From: Streptococcus sp. 29887 | Lineage (GTDB): Bacteria > Bacillota > Bacilli > Lactobacillales > Streptococcaceae | Length of the DNA: 64,000 nt | NCBI RefSeq assembly: GCF_032595075.1 | Contig: NZ_CP118735.1 | Span: 2,136,001-2,200,000 of the forward strand | Reading direction: 5' to 3' | Shown here: piece after piece, positions 48,114 to 58,169 of the stretch | Position numbering within the stretch: the stretch's first letter is position 1 | Layout: each line of letters opens with the position of its first letter | The notes under the pieces: generated by a model | The model's database searches: none | The model's input: the letters and a program-made list of their open reading frames with translations, nothing else | What the model was told of the DNA's origin: nothing | Program-made: the position numbers and the translations under genes

Positions 48114-48177
48114 TTTTTCAGTTTGTCCTGCCAACTTATTCGTCCAAGCATTCCTCGGAGCGAAATAAGGCCTATCC

Positions 48178-48804
48178 CTAGACCCCAGCTGGAGGGTAAA
48201 TATAGCTTACAGTTCCTTCGCTAGTGGTTGTTGGATCAAAGAAGCCACGTACATTGCTTGGGTAGTAGGCTCCGCCATAGTTTGATTCCATTACTTGAAT
48301 AGTGCCATCGGCCGCTACATCGGTAACATAGGCAACGTGACCATAGCCACCGTCTGTCCAGACAGCGATTGCGCCAACCTTAGGAGTGGTTCCTACTTCA
48401 TAACCAAGAGCTGCGGCACTGGCTGCCCAGTCACCACCATTTCCCCAATAGTTGCCAACCCAAGGCGCCATTTCTTTGGCACCCCATGTACATTGACCAG
48501 CAGGATAGGTATTGGCTGTGTATTCTACAGCAACCTCTGATACCATATTCGTAGCAAGGGCTGCTTGGGCTGCGGCTTCCGCAGCTGCTTTTTCTGCCGC
48601 AGCCTTTTCAGCTGCAGCTTTAGCCTCTGCTTCTTTTTTCAACTGCTCTTCCTGCTCAACCTGAACCGTTAGGACTGATAGACTAGGACTATCTGTCAAT
48701 TCTGTGTCCGCCTTAACAGCTTCTTGTCCCAAAGCTAGCATTCCTCCCAAGATAGCAGTAGCAAGGGCAACTTTCATTGTTTTGTGAAGTTTGTGTTTAT
48801 TCAT
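48178..48804 (-). CDS. Secreted CHAP-domain peptidoglycan hydrolase
   Basis: This is a 208-residue protein with a Sec signal peptide (cleaved near VKADT, residue 32). An Ala/Glu/Lys-rich coiled-coil-like linker ([20 protein letters not shown]) leads to a C-terminal CHAP domain. The domain has the catalytic Cys in GQCTWGA (about 104) and His in GYGHVAYV (about 155). The CHAP amidase/endopeptidase class cleaves cross-bridges during division. The gene stands alone and is divergent from the following hydrolase gene. Confidence 0.85.
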   Translation of the reverse strand: MNKHKLHKTMKVALATAILGGMLALGQEAVKADTELTDSPSLSVLTVQVEQEEQLKKEAEAKAAAEKAAAEKAAAEAAAQAALATNMVSEVAVEYTANTYPAGQCTWGAKEMAPWVGNYWGNGGDWAASAAALGYEVGTTPKVGAIAVWTDGGYGHVAYVTDVAADGTIQVMESNYGGAYYPSNVRGFFDPTTTSEGTVSYIYPPAGV

Positions 48805-48908
48805 ACCTATTCAAATCCTTTCAAATTACTTCTGTATATATCCTAACCAACTTATCTTGCACAAGACTTAAAGAAATGTAACAAGTATGACAGCTGTTTT
48901 GCAGGTAG

Positions 48909-48937
48909 TTAACATTTGACTTTCAGCATGCTATAAT
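48909..48937 (+). promoter_or_regulatory. Promoter of the alpha/beta hydrolase gene
   Basis: -35 TTAACA, 17 nt, -10 TATAAT, about 26 nt before the ATG. Confidence 0.65.
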
Positions 48938-48962
48938 AGAAATAAATGTCAGGAGTTTGTTT

Positions 48963-49727
48963 ATGAAAGATATTGTGTTAATTCACGGAACCTGGTGTGA
49001 TGGCTCCGTCTGGGGAGATTTCGCTCGCAAATTAGAAAAAATGGGCTTGCGGGTTCACACTCCTAGCCTACGCTTCCACGACTTGCCCTATGATGAGGTC
49101 ATGGAAAAAGTTGGTGCGGTTAGCCTGACAGACTATGCCGATGACTTGGTGACCTTGGTTGAAAGTTTGGAAGAGCCACCTTTACTCTTGGGACATTCTC
49201 TGGGCTGTTTACTCGCTCAAATGGTTGCTGAACGCACACAGGTGGCTGGCATGATTCTCATGGGCCCTGCTCCGACAGCAGATATCTTCGCTTTCTACCC
49301 TACCATGATTCGTTGCTTCATCCGCCATTTCTTACGCTGGGGATTTTGGAAAAAGCCAATGCCACCTTACAAGGATGAGTTCTTCCGCTACTGCTTAAAT
49401 GTTCAAGACCCTGCCCTCAAAGAAGATATTTTCAAGACCTTGGTACCTGAGTCTGGCAAGGTCTATACCCAGATGGCCTTTCCTTTCTTTGATAAAAGCA
49501 GAGCAGGTTATGTCGATTTCAGCAAGATTACAGGACCTATCCTGGTCGTCACAGGAAGTGAAGACAAGATGACCGTTTCTGCCATTGCTAGAAAAACAGC
49601 TAAAAACTACAAGGACTCCGTTCTGGTTTCTCTAACAGGGGCAGACCATATGTACGAATCTGGCAAGTTCCAAGACAAAACCCTATCTGTTATTCACGCT
49701 TGGTTGAGCGAGAAAGATTATCTATAG
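48963..49727 (+). CDS. Alpha/beta hydrolase fold protein
   Basis: This 254-residue protein has an oxyanion segment IHGTWCDGSVW (6-16), nucleophile elbow GHSLGC (about 82-87), a catalytic Asp near TGSEDKM and His in GADHMYE (about 236). It resembles small esterases/lipases of the AB-hydrolase family; the substrate is unknown. The ATG at 48963 with AGGAG 7 nt upstream is chosen over a TTG two codons earlier. A terminator follows. Confidence 0.83.
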   Translation: MKDIVLIHGTWCDGSVWGDFARKLEKMGLRVHTPSLRFHDLPYDEVMEKVGAVSLTDYADDLVTLVESLEEPPLLLGHSLGCLLAQMVAERTQVAGMILMGPAPTADIFAFYPTMIRCFIRHFLRWGFWKKPMPPYKDEFFRYCLNVQDPALKEDIFKTLVPESGKVYTQMAFPFFDKSRAGYVDFSKITGPILVVTGSEDKMTVSAIARKTAKNYKDSVLVSLTGADHMYESGKFQDKTLSVIHAWLSEKDYL

Positions 49728-49734
49728 ACAGCCA

Positions 49735-49766
49735 AAAACGACCTCCAAGACGGAAGTCGTTTTCTT
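49735..49766 (+). terminator. Terminator after the alpha/beta hydrolase gene
   Basis: AAAACGACCTCC...GGAAGTCGTTTTC: 8 outer plus 3 inner pairs, then TTTTCTT. Confidence 0.75.
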
Positions 49767-49777
49767 ATTATTTACAT

Positions 49778-49955
49778 TTATTTCACTACAATATTAACCA
49801 ATTTAGTTGGCTCCAACAGTTCAGTGAACTGTTGGAGGTTGGAAATAGACAAACAAACGAGGCAATCGTTATTTGGTAACGATATTGACAAGTTTGGTTG
49901 GCTTCAACAGTCTGAGAATAGACTGTTGAAGGTAGGAAATGAGCAAATAAATTGG
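49778..49955 (-). repeat. Two tandem copies of the leuS 3' end, each with a hairpin element
   Basis: Units at 49869-49955 (87 bp) and 49778-49868 (91 bp) each end, on the minus strand, with an in-frame copy of the leuS C-terminus: PTKLVNIVTK-stop and [14 protein letters not shown], against [14 protein letters not shown] in leuS. Each also contains a 12-bp hairpin (49902-49931 and 49811-49837) and a GGAAATRR core. The stretch fills the gap between leuS and the hydrolase terminator. Confidence 0.85.
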
Positions 49956-52457
49956 TTATTTCACAACAATATTAACTAATTTGTTCGGAACACTAATCAC
50001 CTTCACCACTGTTTGCCCAGCGATTTCAGCTTGGACTTTTTCGTCTGCAAGGGCAACTTTTTCAAGCTCTGCTGGTGCTAGGTCTTTGGCTACGGTCAAG
50101 CGGGCTTTTACTTTACCCTTGATTTGGACAACGATTTCCACTTCGCTTTCTACTAGCTTGCTTTCATCATAGACTGGCCATGCGACATAGCTGATTGACT
50201 GGCCTGTTGCTACCAGACCCTGCCAAAGTTCTTCTGCCAAGTGTGGCGCAAATGGGGCAATCAATTGAACAAAGCCTTTGGCGTATTCGACGTAAAGCTT
50301 ATCTTCTTTGTTGGCTGCGTTGACAAAAATCATGAGCTGGGCGATAGCCGTGTTGAATTTCAAGTCTTCAATATGCTCAGTCACCGTCTTCACAGTTTCA
50401 TTGTAAACTTTATCAAGCGCTCCGCTATTCTCCGAAGAAATTTCCTTCGTTGTAATTAGGCGGTAAACGCGGTCAAGGAACTTACGGCTACCTTCGAGGC
50501 CTTCTTCTGACCAAGCGATTGATGCATCAAGTGGGCCCATGAACATCTCGTAAACACGGAGGGTGTCCGCACCGAATTGCTCGACCACATCATCTGGGTT
50601 AACCACGTTTTTAAGAGACTTAGACATCTTAGCAGGTGCCTGCTCCAACTCCTCACCAGTTTCGATGTGGAAGAAGGAACCGTCACGTTTTTCAACTTTA
50701 TCTGTCGCTACAAGGGCACCACGGCTGTCGCGGTAGCTAGTCCCCAAAATCATACCCTGGTTAAAGAGTTTTTGGAATGGCTCTTTGGTCGGCACAACGC
50801 CAAGGTCATAGAGGAACTTGTGCCAGAAGCGTGCGTAGAGCAGGTGAAGGACTGCGTGCTCGGCACCACCGATGTAGATATCCACCGGCAACCAAGCTTT
50901 GAGAAGCTCCTCATCTGCCAATTTCTCATCGTTGTGTGGGTCGATGTAGCGGAGGTAGTACCAGCTAGAGCCCGCCCATTGTGGCATGGTGTTGGTCTCA
51001 CGGCGACCTTTGACACCGTCTTCACGCACCACTTCCAACCAGTCTGCCAGGTTAGCAAGCGGCGATTCCCCTGTACCTGAAGGCTTGATGTCTGAGGTTT
51101 TTGGCAATACCAGAGGTAACTCATTTTCTGGGACTGCTGTGGAAGTGCCGTCTTCCCAGTGGATGATTGGAATTGGCTCCCCCCAATAACGCTGGCGGCT
51201 GAAGAGCCAGTCGCGGAGGCGGTAAGAAATTTTCTCCTGACCGACACCATTTTCTTCCAACCAAGCCACCATTTTGGCAATGGCATCTTCCTTGTTAAGA
51301 CCATCTAGGAAATCTGAGTTGATATGTGCTCCATCTTCTGTGTAAGGAGCTTCTTCTACATTGCCACCTTCCAGAACTGGAATGATGTCCAAACCAAACT
51401 GTTTGGCAAATTCCCAGTCACGCTCATCGTGGGCAGGAACGGCCATGATAGCACCTGTTCCATAGCTTGCCAACACATAGTCCGCAATCCAAATTGGAAT
51501 TTCTTTACCGTTGACAGGGTTGATGGCATAAGCACCCGTCCAAACACCTGTCTTGTCTTTTGCCAGATCTGTACGGGCTAGGTCTGATTTGAGAGAGGCT
51601 TGGCGTTTGTATTCTGCCACAGCTCCCGCTTGCTCAGGCGATGTAATGCTATCTACCAAGTCATGCTCAGGAGCAAGGACTGCGTAGGTCGCACCAAAAA
51701 GAGTATCTGGACGGGTAGTAAATACTGTGAAGTCCTTGTCTGTGTCCTTGATTTTGAAAGTCACATTGGCACCGGTTGACTTGCCAATCCAGTTGCGTTG
51801 CATGTCTTTGATAGACTCTGGCCAATCAACTTCTTCTAGGTCATTAAGCAAACGCTCTGCATAGGCCGTGATTTTCAGCATCCATTGACGCATTGGCTTG
51901 CGGACAACTGGGTAGCCACCACGTTCAGACGTTCCGTCAGGAAGGACCTCTTCGTTGGCGATAGCTGTTCCCAATTCCTCTACCCAGTTAACAGGCACTT
52001 CTGCCTCATAGGCTAGGCCTTTTTCATACAACTTGGTGAAAATCCACTGGGTCCACTTGTAGTAATTCGGGTCGGTCGTATTGACCTCACGGTCCCAGTC
52101 GTAAGAAAAGCCAAGGGCGTTAATCTGACGTTTGAAGTTGGCAATGTTTTCTGCTGTAAAGTCAGCTGGGTCATTGCCCGTATCCATAGCGTATTGCTCT
52201 GCTGGCAGACCAAAGGCATCCCACCCCATTGGGTGAAGAACGTTGTAGCCTTGGGCACGCTTGTAACGGCTGAGAATGTCCGTCGCTGTATAGCCCTCAG
52301 GGTGACCAACGTGCAAGCCCGCACCAGACGGATAAGGGAACATATCTAGGGCATAAAAGTTTGGCTTTTCTGCATCTGTTCCCGTCTTAAAAGTATGATT
52401 TTTTGCCCAAAATTCCTGCCATTTGGGCTCGATTTCCTTGTGATTGTAGAAGCTCAT
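49956..52457 (-). CDS. leuS: Leucyl-tRNA synthetase
   Basis: This is an 833-residue class I synthetase. The HIGH-type motif is [11 protein letters not shown] (about 45-55); the editing domain includes [12 protein letters not shown] (about 248-259); the KMSKS loop is KMSKSLKN (about 616); the C-terminal anticodon domain ends [11 protein letters not shown]. The start is the ATG at 52457 behind GGAGAAAAG. The gene is intact, but its 3' end has been copied twice downstream. Confidence 0.95.
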   Translation of the reverse strand: MSFYNHKEIEPKWQEFWAKNHTFKTGTDAEKPNFYALDMFPYPSGAGLHVGHPEGYTATDILSRYKRAQGYNVLHPMGWDAFGLPAEQYAMDTGNDPADFTAENIANFKRQINALGFSYDWDREVNTTDPNYYKWTQWIFTKLYEKGLAYEAEVPVNWVEELGTAIANEEVLPDGTSERGGYPVVRKPMRQWMLKITAYAERLLNDLEEVDWPESIKDMQRNWIGKSTGANVTFKIKDTDKDFTVFTTRPDTLFGATYAVLAPEHDLVDSITSPEQAGAVAEYKRQASLKSDLARTDLAKDKTGVWTGAYAINPVNGKEIPIWIADYVLASYGTGAIMAVPAHDERDWEFAKQFGLDIIPVLEGGNVEEAPYTEDGAHINSDFLDGLNKEDAIAKMVAWLEENGVGQEKISYRLRDWLFSRQRYWGEPIPIIHWEDGTSTAVPENELPLVLPKTSDIKPSGTGESPLANLADWLEVVREDGVKGRRETNTMPQWAGSSWYYLRYIDPHNDEKLADEELLKAWLPVDIYIGGAEHAVLHLLYARFWHKFLYDLGVVPTKEPFQKLFNQGMILGTSYRDSRGALVATDKVEKRDGSFFHIETGEELEQAPAKMSKSLKNVVNPDDVVEQFGADTLRVYEMFMGPLDASIAWSEEGLEGSRKFLDRVYRLITTKEISSENSGALDKVYNETVKTVTEHIEDLKFNTAIAQLMIFVNAANKEDKLYVEYAKGFVQLIAPFAPHLAEELWQGLVATGQSISYVAWPVYDESKLVESEVEIVVQIKGKVKARLTVAKDLAPAELEKVALADEKVQAEIAGQTVVKVISVPNKLVNIVVK

Positions 52458-52495
52458 ATCTTTTCTCCAATAAAATTGATTATTTTCTTATTATA

Positions 52496-52555
52496 TCACG
52501 AAATCAGGAAAGAAAAAAGCAGGATTGTAAACCCTGCTAAAAATAGCTTTTTCAT
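52496..52555 (-). other. 19-codon hydrophobic ORF over a terminator
   Basis: The ATG at 52555 opens MKKLFLAGFTILLFSFLIS then TGA, which looks like a bare signal-peptide-type helix. It lies 12 nt after the glycerophosphodiesterase stop, but the only G-rich sequence (GGGGGAA) is too far upstream. The ORF also coincides with the terminator hairpin at 52512-52538. Probably not translated. Confidence 0.2.
52512..52538 (-). terminator. Terminator after the glycerophosphodiesterase gene
   Basis: On the minus strand AGCAGG-GTTTACAAT-CCTGCT is followed by TTTTTCTTTCC. Confidence 0.75.
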
Positions 52556-52567
52556 GTTTATTGAGTA

Positions 52568-54409
52568 TTATTCCCCCAAAATTGAATCCACAATAACTTC
52601 AAAATCTGTCCGTTCATCACGCGCCTTGATGCCAGCCTTGACATCAAGAACATAGTCCGTGATGATGCCGTCAACTTCTGAGTTGACAAAACGCTGAATG
52701 GATTCTTCTGTATTGACTGTCCAAACGATGACTTTCTTGCCTTGGGCTTTCAGGTCTGCTACCTTTTCTGGACTAGCCTCTGCCTCTTCCATAATCAGAT
52801 AATCGCCCTGCAGGTCTTCTGTCTGACCAATTGAGAAATAATAGAGGTAGCCAGACACCATCTCAGGATAGGTTTCTTCGATATAGGTAATCAGCTTGTA
52901 GTCCAAAGACAGCAGAGCCACTTCCTTTTCAACACCATAGGCCTTGACCATGGCAACAATGTCATCCACCATTTGCTTGTCGGCTGTTTTACCTTTCAGT
53001 TCGATAAAGAGGCCAATCTTACCCTTGCTGGCTTCGATCACTTCCTCAATCGTAGGAACTGGCTGGGCTGGACGACTACTGTCAAAAGCATCCGCAACTT
53101 GCAAGTCCTGGATTTCAGCCAGAGTCATCTCACTAGAACTACGGCTGTCACCAGCAACACGCTTGAAATCACCGTCATGGTTGAGGACATAGTGACCGTC
53201 TTTGGTCCGTTGAATATCAATCTCAGACCAAGCCACCCCTTCCTCCGCTGCCGCTAAAATACCTGCAATCGTATTTTCAGCACCCAAGTCACCACCACCA
53301 CGGTGAGCGACTAAGGCAATCTCACGATTCACACGGAAAATCGTGTCAAAATGCTGCACCAACAAGTAAGCAAAGCCAAAATTTCCTGCCAAGATGAGCA
53401 GAATCAAGCTGGTCACCAAAAACTTGGTACGCAGGCGAATGGTCGGCAAGATGTCCTCCCGCCACTTACTGGCCTTGGTCGAAAGTGTGACCGCAGGCGT
53501 CCGTCCCTCAGCCTCTTCGTAGTCATAAAAGGCATCCGTCACTCGATAAATCATCATCGGCGGAAAGAGGAAGGTCAGAAAGCTGACAATATCCACGACT
53601 ACAAGGAGGATAAACAAGAGATACAAACGACTTTGATTTGTCTGCTCTGCCTGACTGACCAAAACAAAGACAAGCAGGGCTATCAAGGCAACAAAGAGAG
53701 GTAAAAAGTAGACAAGGCCATTTTTCACAAAAATCCCGACAAGTCGCTTGATGAGCGCTCGATCGTATTTCTTTGTCAGGTCAAGAGAGGAGCGAATAGC
53801 TGAACCAATCGTTTTCCCACCAATGAGAACATAGTGGAAGGTGAATATCAGTCGATAGCTCAGATAGGTCAATATCAGGAGAACTCCTATATAAAGCGAT
53901 AGATAAAGAGGGTTGGCATAAATCACCGAAGTGATAAAGTTGGGAATCTGGAACTGGCGCATAGGGCCAATGGTGACACCCAAGCCCAAAAGCGGGAAAA
54001 TCAAGGACACATAGACCATGAGCAAGAGTCCAGCTGGACTAAAGAGGGACTTGAGGGAGGTCAAGCCCAGCCAGAGCATGTGCCGGGCGGTCATTTCAAT
54101 CTTTTCTTCCTTTATAAGAGCACTGGTCAAGATAAAGGTGTTGATATCTAGACCAATCAAAATCACCATCATGACCACGGTCGCCAAAAGAAAGCCAATC
54201 CCTTGGAAACTCAAGAGAAAGGACACATAGTCCCCACTGGAAATCCCTGTCCGCCCTGATAAGGCTAAAAAAGTATCAATGGCAAAGGAATACAAGGGAT
54301 AAATAACTAGAGCCAGTAGCCCCTTACTAAGCAGTTGGTATTTGGTAAAGAGCCAGACAATCCGACCACGAAAGGCCCAGCTGGTTGAAACTTTCTTTCC
54401 TGTTTTCAT
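52568..54409 (-). CDS. Membrane-bound glycerophosphodiester phosphodiesterase
   Basis: This 613-residue protein has about eight membrane spans in its first 340 residues (GPDPase membrane-domain type) and a C-terminal extracytoplasmic GDPD barrel. The barrel has the catalytic HRGGGDLGAENT (about 369-380), EIDIQRTKDGHYVLNHD, and ELKGKT. It releases sn-glycerol-3-P from glycerophosphodiesters or teichoic-acid-like polymers. The ATG at 54409 with GGAGGAG is chosen over an upstream in-frame start. It is monocistronic. Confidence 0.87.
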   Translation of the reverse strand: MKTGKKVSTSWAFRGRIVWLFTKYQLLSKGLLALVIYPLYSFAIDTFLALSGRTGISSGDYVSFLLSFQGIGFLLATVVMMVILIGLDINTFILTSALIKEEKIEMTARHMLWLGLTSLKSLFSPAGLLLMVYVSLIFPLLGLGVTIGPMRQFQIPNFITSVIYANPLYLSLYIGVLLILTYLSYRLIFTFHYVLIGGKTIGSAIRSSLDLTKKYDRALIKRLVGIFVKNGLVYFLPLFVALIALLVFVLVSQAEQTNQSRLYLLFILLVVVDIVSFLTFLFPPMMIYRVTDAFYDYEEAEGRTPAVTLSTKASKWREDILPTIRLRTKFLVTSLILLILAGNFGFAYLLVQHFDTIFRVNREIALVAHRGGGDLGAENTIAGILAAAEEGVAWSEIDIQRTKDGHYVLNHDGDFKRVAGDSRSSSEMTLAEIQDLQVADAFDSSRPAQPVPTIEEVIEASKGKIGLFIELKGKTADKQMVDDIVAMVKAYGVEKEVALLSLDYKLITYIEETYPEMVSGYLYYFSIGQTEDLQGDYLIMEEAEASPEKVADLKAQGKKVIVWTVNTEESIQRFVNSEVDGIITDYVLDVKAGIKARDERTDFEVIVDSILGE

Positions 54410-54492
54410 ATCTCCTCCGAAAAGTTTTTTTGTTATTGTACCATAATTAATATTCTGGAACAATGTTGACTAGAGAGGGCTATTCCCACAAG

Positions 54493-54519
54493 AAAAAAGG
54501 CTGGGAAATCCCAACCTTT
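54493..54519 (-). terminator. Terminator after pepO
   Basis: On the minus strand AAAGGTTGGG-ATTT-CCCAGCCTTT then TTTC. Confidence 0.75.
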
Positions 54520-54526
54520 ATCTGTT

Positions 54527-56419
54527 TTACCAAATAATCACGCGGTCTTCTTTTGCTCGCCACATGCCGTCGCCTTCTTGAACGCCAAAGGTTTCATGGA
54601 ATTCATCGAAGTTTGGCAGCTGGATGTTGGTGCGTAGGTGACCTGGTGCGTGGACATCCACACTCGCCAACATCTGCATGAACTCAGGACGGGCCTTCAT
54701 TCGCCAGATACGAGCAAAGTTGGTGAAGAATTCCTCTGCGGAGAAGTCTTCTTCTGACTTGGCTGCTTCTAAGGCTGCTGCAATCCCACCAAGGTCGGCA
54801 ATGTTTTCTGACACGGTCAATTTACCATTGATTTTGGCACCGTAAGAATCTTGACCTTCAAACTGGTCGATGACCTGCTGGGTACGGGCCTCAAAGGCTG
54901 CATAGTCTTCTTCTGTCCACCAGTTATTCAAGCTACCATGCTCATCAAAGGAAGCACCATTTGAGTCGAAGGCATGAGAAATCTCGTGGGCAATAACGGC
55001 ACCGATACCACCGTAGTTAGCTGATGAAGACTGCTCCAGAGAGTAGAATGGTGCCTGCAAAATGGCTGCTGGAAAGACAATCAAGTTTTTCTGTGGGTTA
55101 TAGTAGGCATTGACCATGTGAGCTGGCATGCCCCATTCCTTAATGTCCACAGGCTTGTTCCACTTGCTCCAACCATGAGCAATGTCAATCTTGTTTAGTT
55201 CGATAGCATTTTCCACCAAGGACTTGCTTGGGTCAATAATCTTCTTATAATAACGCTCTGGTAAGGCTTCTGGGTAGCCTATGTAAGGCTTGATAACATT
55301 GAGTTTGACAATGGCCTTGTCACGCGTTTCCTGAGCCAACCAGTCTGCCGTTTCCAAACGAGATTTGTAGACCTCAATCATCTTGGCAACTTTTGCTTCC
55401 ACATCAGCTTTTGCTTCTGGTGAGAATTTTTCTCCAGCATACCAAAGACCGAGGGCTTGGTTAAAGTAGCCTTGAGCCAAGTTGTAGGCTGCTTTTTCTT
55501 GGTTTTGAGCCTGCGGTGTACCTGAAAGCGCACGGCTATAGGCTCCTGCTAGAATACGAATTTCATCCGACAGAAAGGCTGTATAAGCTCCTGCCGCTTT
55601 CAAAATCAAGGTCGCCTTCAAAAGCTCCCAATTATCCGCACTGTAAATGTCCTTGGCAGCCTGCCAGAAACGCTCCTCAGGCACGATAATCTTGTCTGGC
55701 GTTTGACCTAAAATCGCTGTGAAGAAATCATCCAAAGGCAACTCTGGTGCCAAGGCAGTAAAATCTGCCCACTCGTACGGGTGGTAGAGTTTGGCGTACT
55801 CAGAACCTTCTTCATTTGACAGAACATACTTGGCAATCGTGGCATCCAGTTCCAAACGCTTGTCCAAGAGGTCCTTGATTTCCTCATCGCTAAAACCAAA
55901 CTTAGGTAAAATCGCTTCTTGGCTTTCACGCCAGATTTTGAGCAATTCTGTTCCTTTTTCATGACCTTCTTCATAGTAGGTCGTATCTGGCAAGATAATC
56001 CCTAGAGAATCTGCCCAGAGAACATTGGTGGTCGCATCCATAAAGTCAGGTGCTACGCCGAAAGGCATGAGGTTGGGCTTGCCTGCCAACTCATATTCTG
56101 CCAGCTTGCTGGTAAATTCTTCGAAAGAGTTGAGAGCCTTGTACTCTGCAATCAAGGCCTGGGCAGGCTCTGCACCCAAACGGTCACGGGTTTCATAGTC
56201 AGCCACTTGCTTGTGGAAGGCTACAAAGTTTTGCAAAACGCTATCTTCTGGGACATTTTCACCAGCCAACCATGCGTTTGTCGTGTCAATCATGAGTTTT
56301 TCAATCTCGTCCGCTAGGTCTGAAAAACCACCAGTTCTCGGCTTATCATCTGGAATGACGGCTGTTTTTGCCCATTCACCATTGACGTATTCGTAAAAAT
56401 CATCTTGTAAACGTGTCAT
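54527..56419 (-). CDS. pepO: M13 family endopeptidase PepO
   Basis: This 630-residue neprilysin-type zinc endopeptidase has NAYYNPQKNLIVFPAAIL (substrate-binding NAYY), the zinc motif HEISHAFD (about 476-483), and ENIADLGG with the third zinc ligand (about 533). It ends in the conserved CxxW position as VIIW. No signal peptide is present, yet streptococcal PepO is found at the surface and binds host proteins. It is monocistronic between two terminators. Confidence 0.92.
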   Translation of the reverse strand: MTRLQDDFYEYVNGEWAKTAVIPDDKPRTGGFSDLADEIEKLMIDTTNAWLAGENVPEDSVLQNFVAFHKQVADYETRDRLGAEPAQALIAEYKALNSFEEFTSKLAEYELAGKPNLMPFGVAPDFMDATTNVLWADSLGIILPDTTYYEEGHEKGTELLKIWRESQEAILPKFGFSDEEIKDLLDKRLELDATIAKYVLSNEEGSEYAKLYHPYEWADFTALAPELPLDDFFTAILGQTPDKIIVPEERFWQAAKDIYSADNWELLKATLILKAAGAYTAFLSDEIRILAGAYSRALSGTPQAQNQEKAAYNLAQGYFNQALGLWYAGEKFSPEAKADVEAKVAKMIEVYKSRLETADWLAQETRDKAIVKLNVIKPYIGYPEALPERYYKKIIDPSKSLVENAIELNKIDIAHGWSKWNKPVDIKEWGMPAHMVNAYYNPQKNLIVFPAAILQAPFYSLEQSSSANYGGIGAVIAHEISHAFDSNGASFDEHGSLNNWWTEEDYAAFEARTQQVIDQFEGQDSYGAKINGKLTVSENIADLGGIAAALEAAKSEEDFSAEEFFTNFARIWRMKARPEFMQMLASVDVHAPGHLRTNIQLPNFDEFHETFGVQEGDGMWRAKEDRVIIW

Positions 56420-56458
56420 TATTTTCTCCTTTGCTTGTGTGATTACTTACTATAATAA

Positions 56459-56490
56459 CAAAAAAGTCTGACAATTTCATTTGTCAAACT
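56459..56490 (-). terminator. Terminator after the tro operon
   Basis: On the minus strand AGTTTGACAA-ATGAAA-TTGTCAGACT is followed by TTTTTG, directly at the stop of the last permease gene. Confidence 0.75.
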
Positions 56491-57322
56491 AAATTTTTAG
56501 GGCATTTTTTAGGAAAAAGCTGACGCAGACTGTCAGAAGACCCATGACCGAACAGGTGCCAGACATGGTCAGGTCAAGCCAACTGGCAAGCCCAAAGCCT
56601 AGAACAATCATCAGAATGGCGCAGCATTGCCCCAAAACTAAAAACTGACAGAAATGCTTCGACCAAGGTAAGGCCGCCATGCTGGGGGCCACTAAGAAAA
56701 CAATGACCGCCATAGAGCCGACCGCTTCAAAGGACGAGACCGTTGTCAAGGAAACCAGAAAAATCAATCCCAGCTCCAGTCTTTTGGTGGCAATCCCTTG
56801 GAGTTTAGCCTGCTCCTTGTCCAAGAGATAGAGGGTCAGAGCTTGAAAATTCAAGAAAAAGAAGACCAGCAAGACCAGTAAGAGCCCGACGGACTTGACC
56901 AAAGCCAAGGGTAGCGATAACCCTAAAAAATCAAGCCTGTTAAGAGGGGCAAAGAGCACCTCGCCCATCAGGACCATATCCAAGTCCAGATGGACATTAC
57001 GGGCAAAGAGGGAGATGAGAATAACCGCTAGGGCAAAGAAAAAGGTAAAGAGCAAGCCCGTCGCTGCATCCTGAGCCAACTTACGAGTATGTAGTCCCTC
57101 AATCGCTAGAACTGTCAGTAGACCAAAAACCGCCGCCCCAAACAAGAGCAAGGGGGAATCTAGGCTGTGACTGACAAAGAAGCCCAGTACAATGCCCAAG
57201 AGGACCGAGTGGGACAAGGCATCTGCCAGCATGGCCTGATTGCGTACCACCAGGACAGACCCAATCAAGCCACAAGAAGAACCAACAGCCAGTAAAATCA
57301 ATAAGACCTCAAGCACCTGCAT
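56489..57322 (-). CDS. troD: Metal ABC transporter permease 2
   Basis: This 277-residue ABC-3 family permease has about eight hydrophobic segments, ADALSHSVLLGIVLGFF near residue 32 and FEAVGSMAVIVFLVAPSMAA near 198. It overlaps the other permease gene by 14 nt. Manganese (or zinc/iron) import is the family role. Two different permease subunits are typical of the Tro-type systems. Confidence 0.85.
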   Translation of the reverse strand: MQVLEVLLILLAVGSSCGLIGSVLVVRNQAMLADALSHSVLLGIVLGFFVSHSLDSPLLLFGAAVFGLLTVLAIEGLHTRKLAQDAATGLLFTFFFALAVILISLFARNVHLDLDMVLMGEVLFAPLNRLDFLGLSLPLALVKSVGLLLVLLVFFFLNFQALTLYLLDKEQAKLQGIATKRLELGLIFLVSLTTVSSFEAVGSMAVIVFLVAPSMAALPWSKHFCQFLVLGQCCAILMIVLGFGLASWLDLTMSGTCSVMGLLTVCVSFFLKNALKI

Positions 57323-58169
57323 TCTCCTTTCTGATATAGGTCACATAAGCAAAAGCCACTAAAGAGGACAAACTCAAGCAAACAATAATAGCCGGCCCAG
57401 TCGATAAACCTGTCACCACCGAACTCACATAACTTCCAAGTAGGGCTGAAAATCCAGCAATTCCTGCTGCTAATACCAAGGTCTGGCCATAGGACTTTCC
57501 TAAAAGCAAGCCAAAGACGGCTGGAGCTATCAAGAAACTACTCATCAGGATAGCCCCAACCACCTTCAAGCCAACCGCAATCAAACTCATCATCAGAAAC
57601 AGGGTCAGGCGGTCAATCTTTTCCACAGGAATCCCCACTAGCTTGGCAAATTGTCTGTCAAACAGATAGAGCTTGATCGACTGGTAGTGCCAGCCAAATA
57701 AGAACAAGGCTAGCAAGGCTACTAGGCAAATCAATAGCACATCGTCCAGCTGCATAAAGGCAGCCTGACCAAAGACATAGTTTTCCAAGCCTGCCTGGGC
57801 GACTCCTTGAAAGGCCGCATTGCCCTGAACATACTGCTTGAGAACCAAGCCCAGTCCAAAAAAAGCTGCCGAAACCAGTGCCAAGGCATTGACCCGACTG
57901 GTCCGCCCTCCTCGACAGAGCCAGCTGACCAGACCATAGGACAGGTAACCCGAAGCCACCGCTCCAATCAAGAGAAGCAGGGGCTGGCGTGATTGAAAGA
58001 CCATATAGGACAGGATGATCCCTGGATAGGCCGCATGCCCCAAGCTATCTCCGATTAAACTCTGCCTAGTCAAGACGCTAATGGTCCCGATTTGACTAGC
58101 CGCCAAGGCTAAAACAAGGGTTCCCAGAGCTACCGTCCAAAAAGAATAGTCCTGCAAGAGATCAAGCAT
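57309..58169 (-). CDS. troC: Metal ABC transporter permease 1
   Basis: This 286-residue ABC-3 permease has the hallmark GDSLGHAAYPGIILSYM (about 41-57) and VGAILMSSFLIAPAVFG (about 200). Its start overlaps the ATPase gene by 8 nt and its end overlaps the second permease, so all are co-translated. Confidence 0.87.
   Translation of the reverse strand: MLDLLQDYSFWTVALGTLVLALAASQIGTISVLTRQSLIGDSLGHAAYPGIILSYMVFQSRQPLLLLIGAVASGYLSYGLVSWLCRGGRTSRVNALALVSAAFFGLGLVLKQYVQGNAAFQGVAQAGLENYVFGQAAFMQLDDVLLICLVALLALFLFGWHYQSIKLYLFDRQFAKLVGIPVEKIDRLTLFLMMSLIAVGLKVVGAILMSSFLIAPAVFGLLLGKSYGQTLVLAAGIAGFSALLGSYVSSVVTGLSTGPAIIVCLSLSSLVAFAYVTYIRKENAGA

Noticed and set aside
52496..52555. 19-residue hydrophobic peptide as a possible signalling pheromone
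   Set aside because: It has no usable ribosome-binding site and coincides with the terminator hairpin of the preceding gene; no Rgg-type regulator is nearby.
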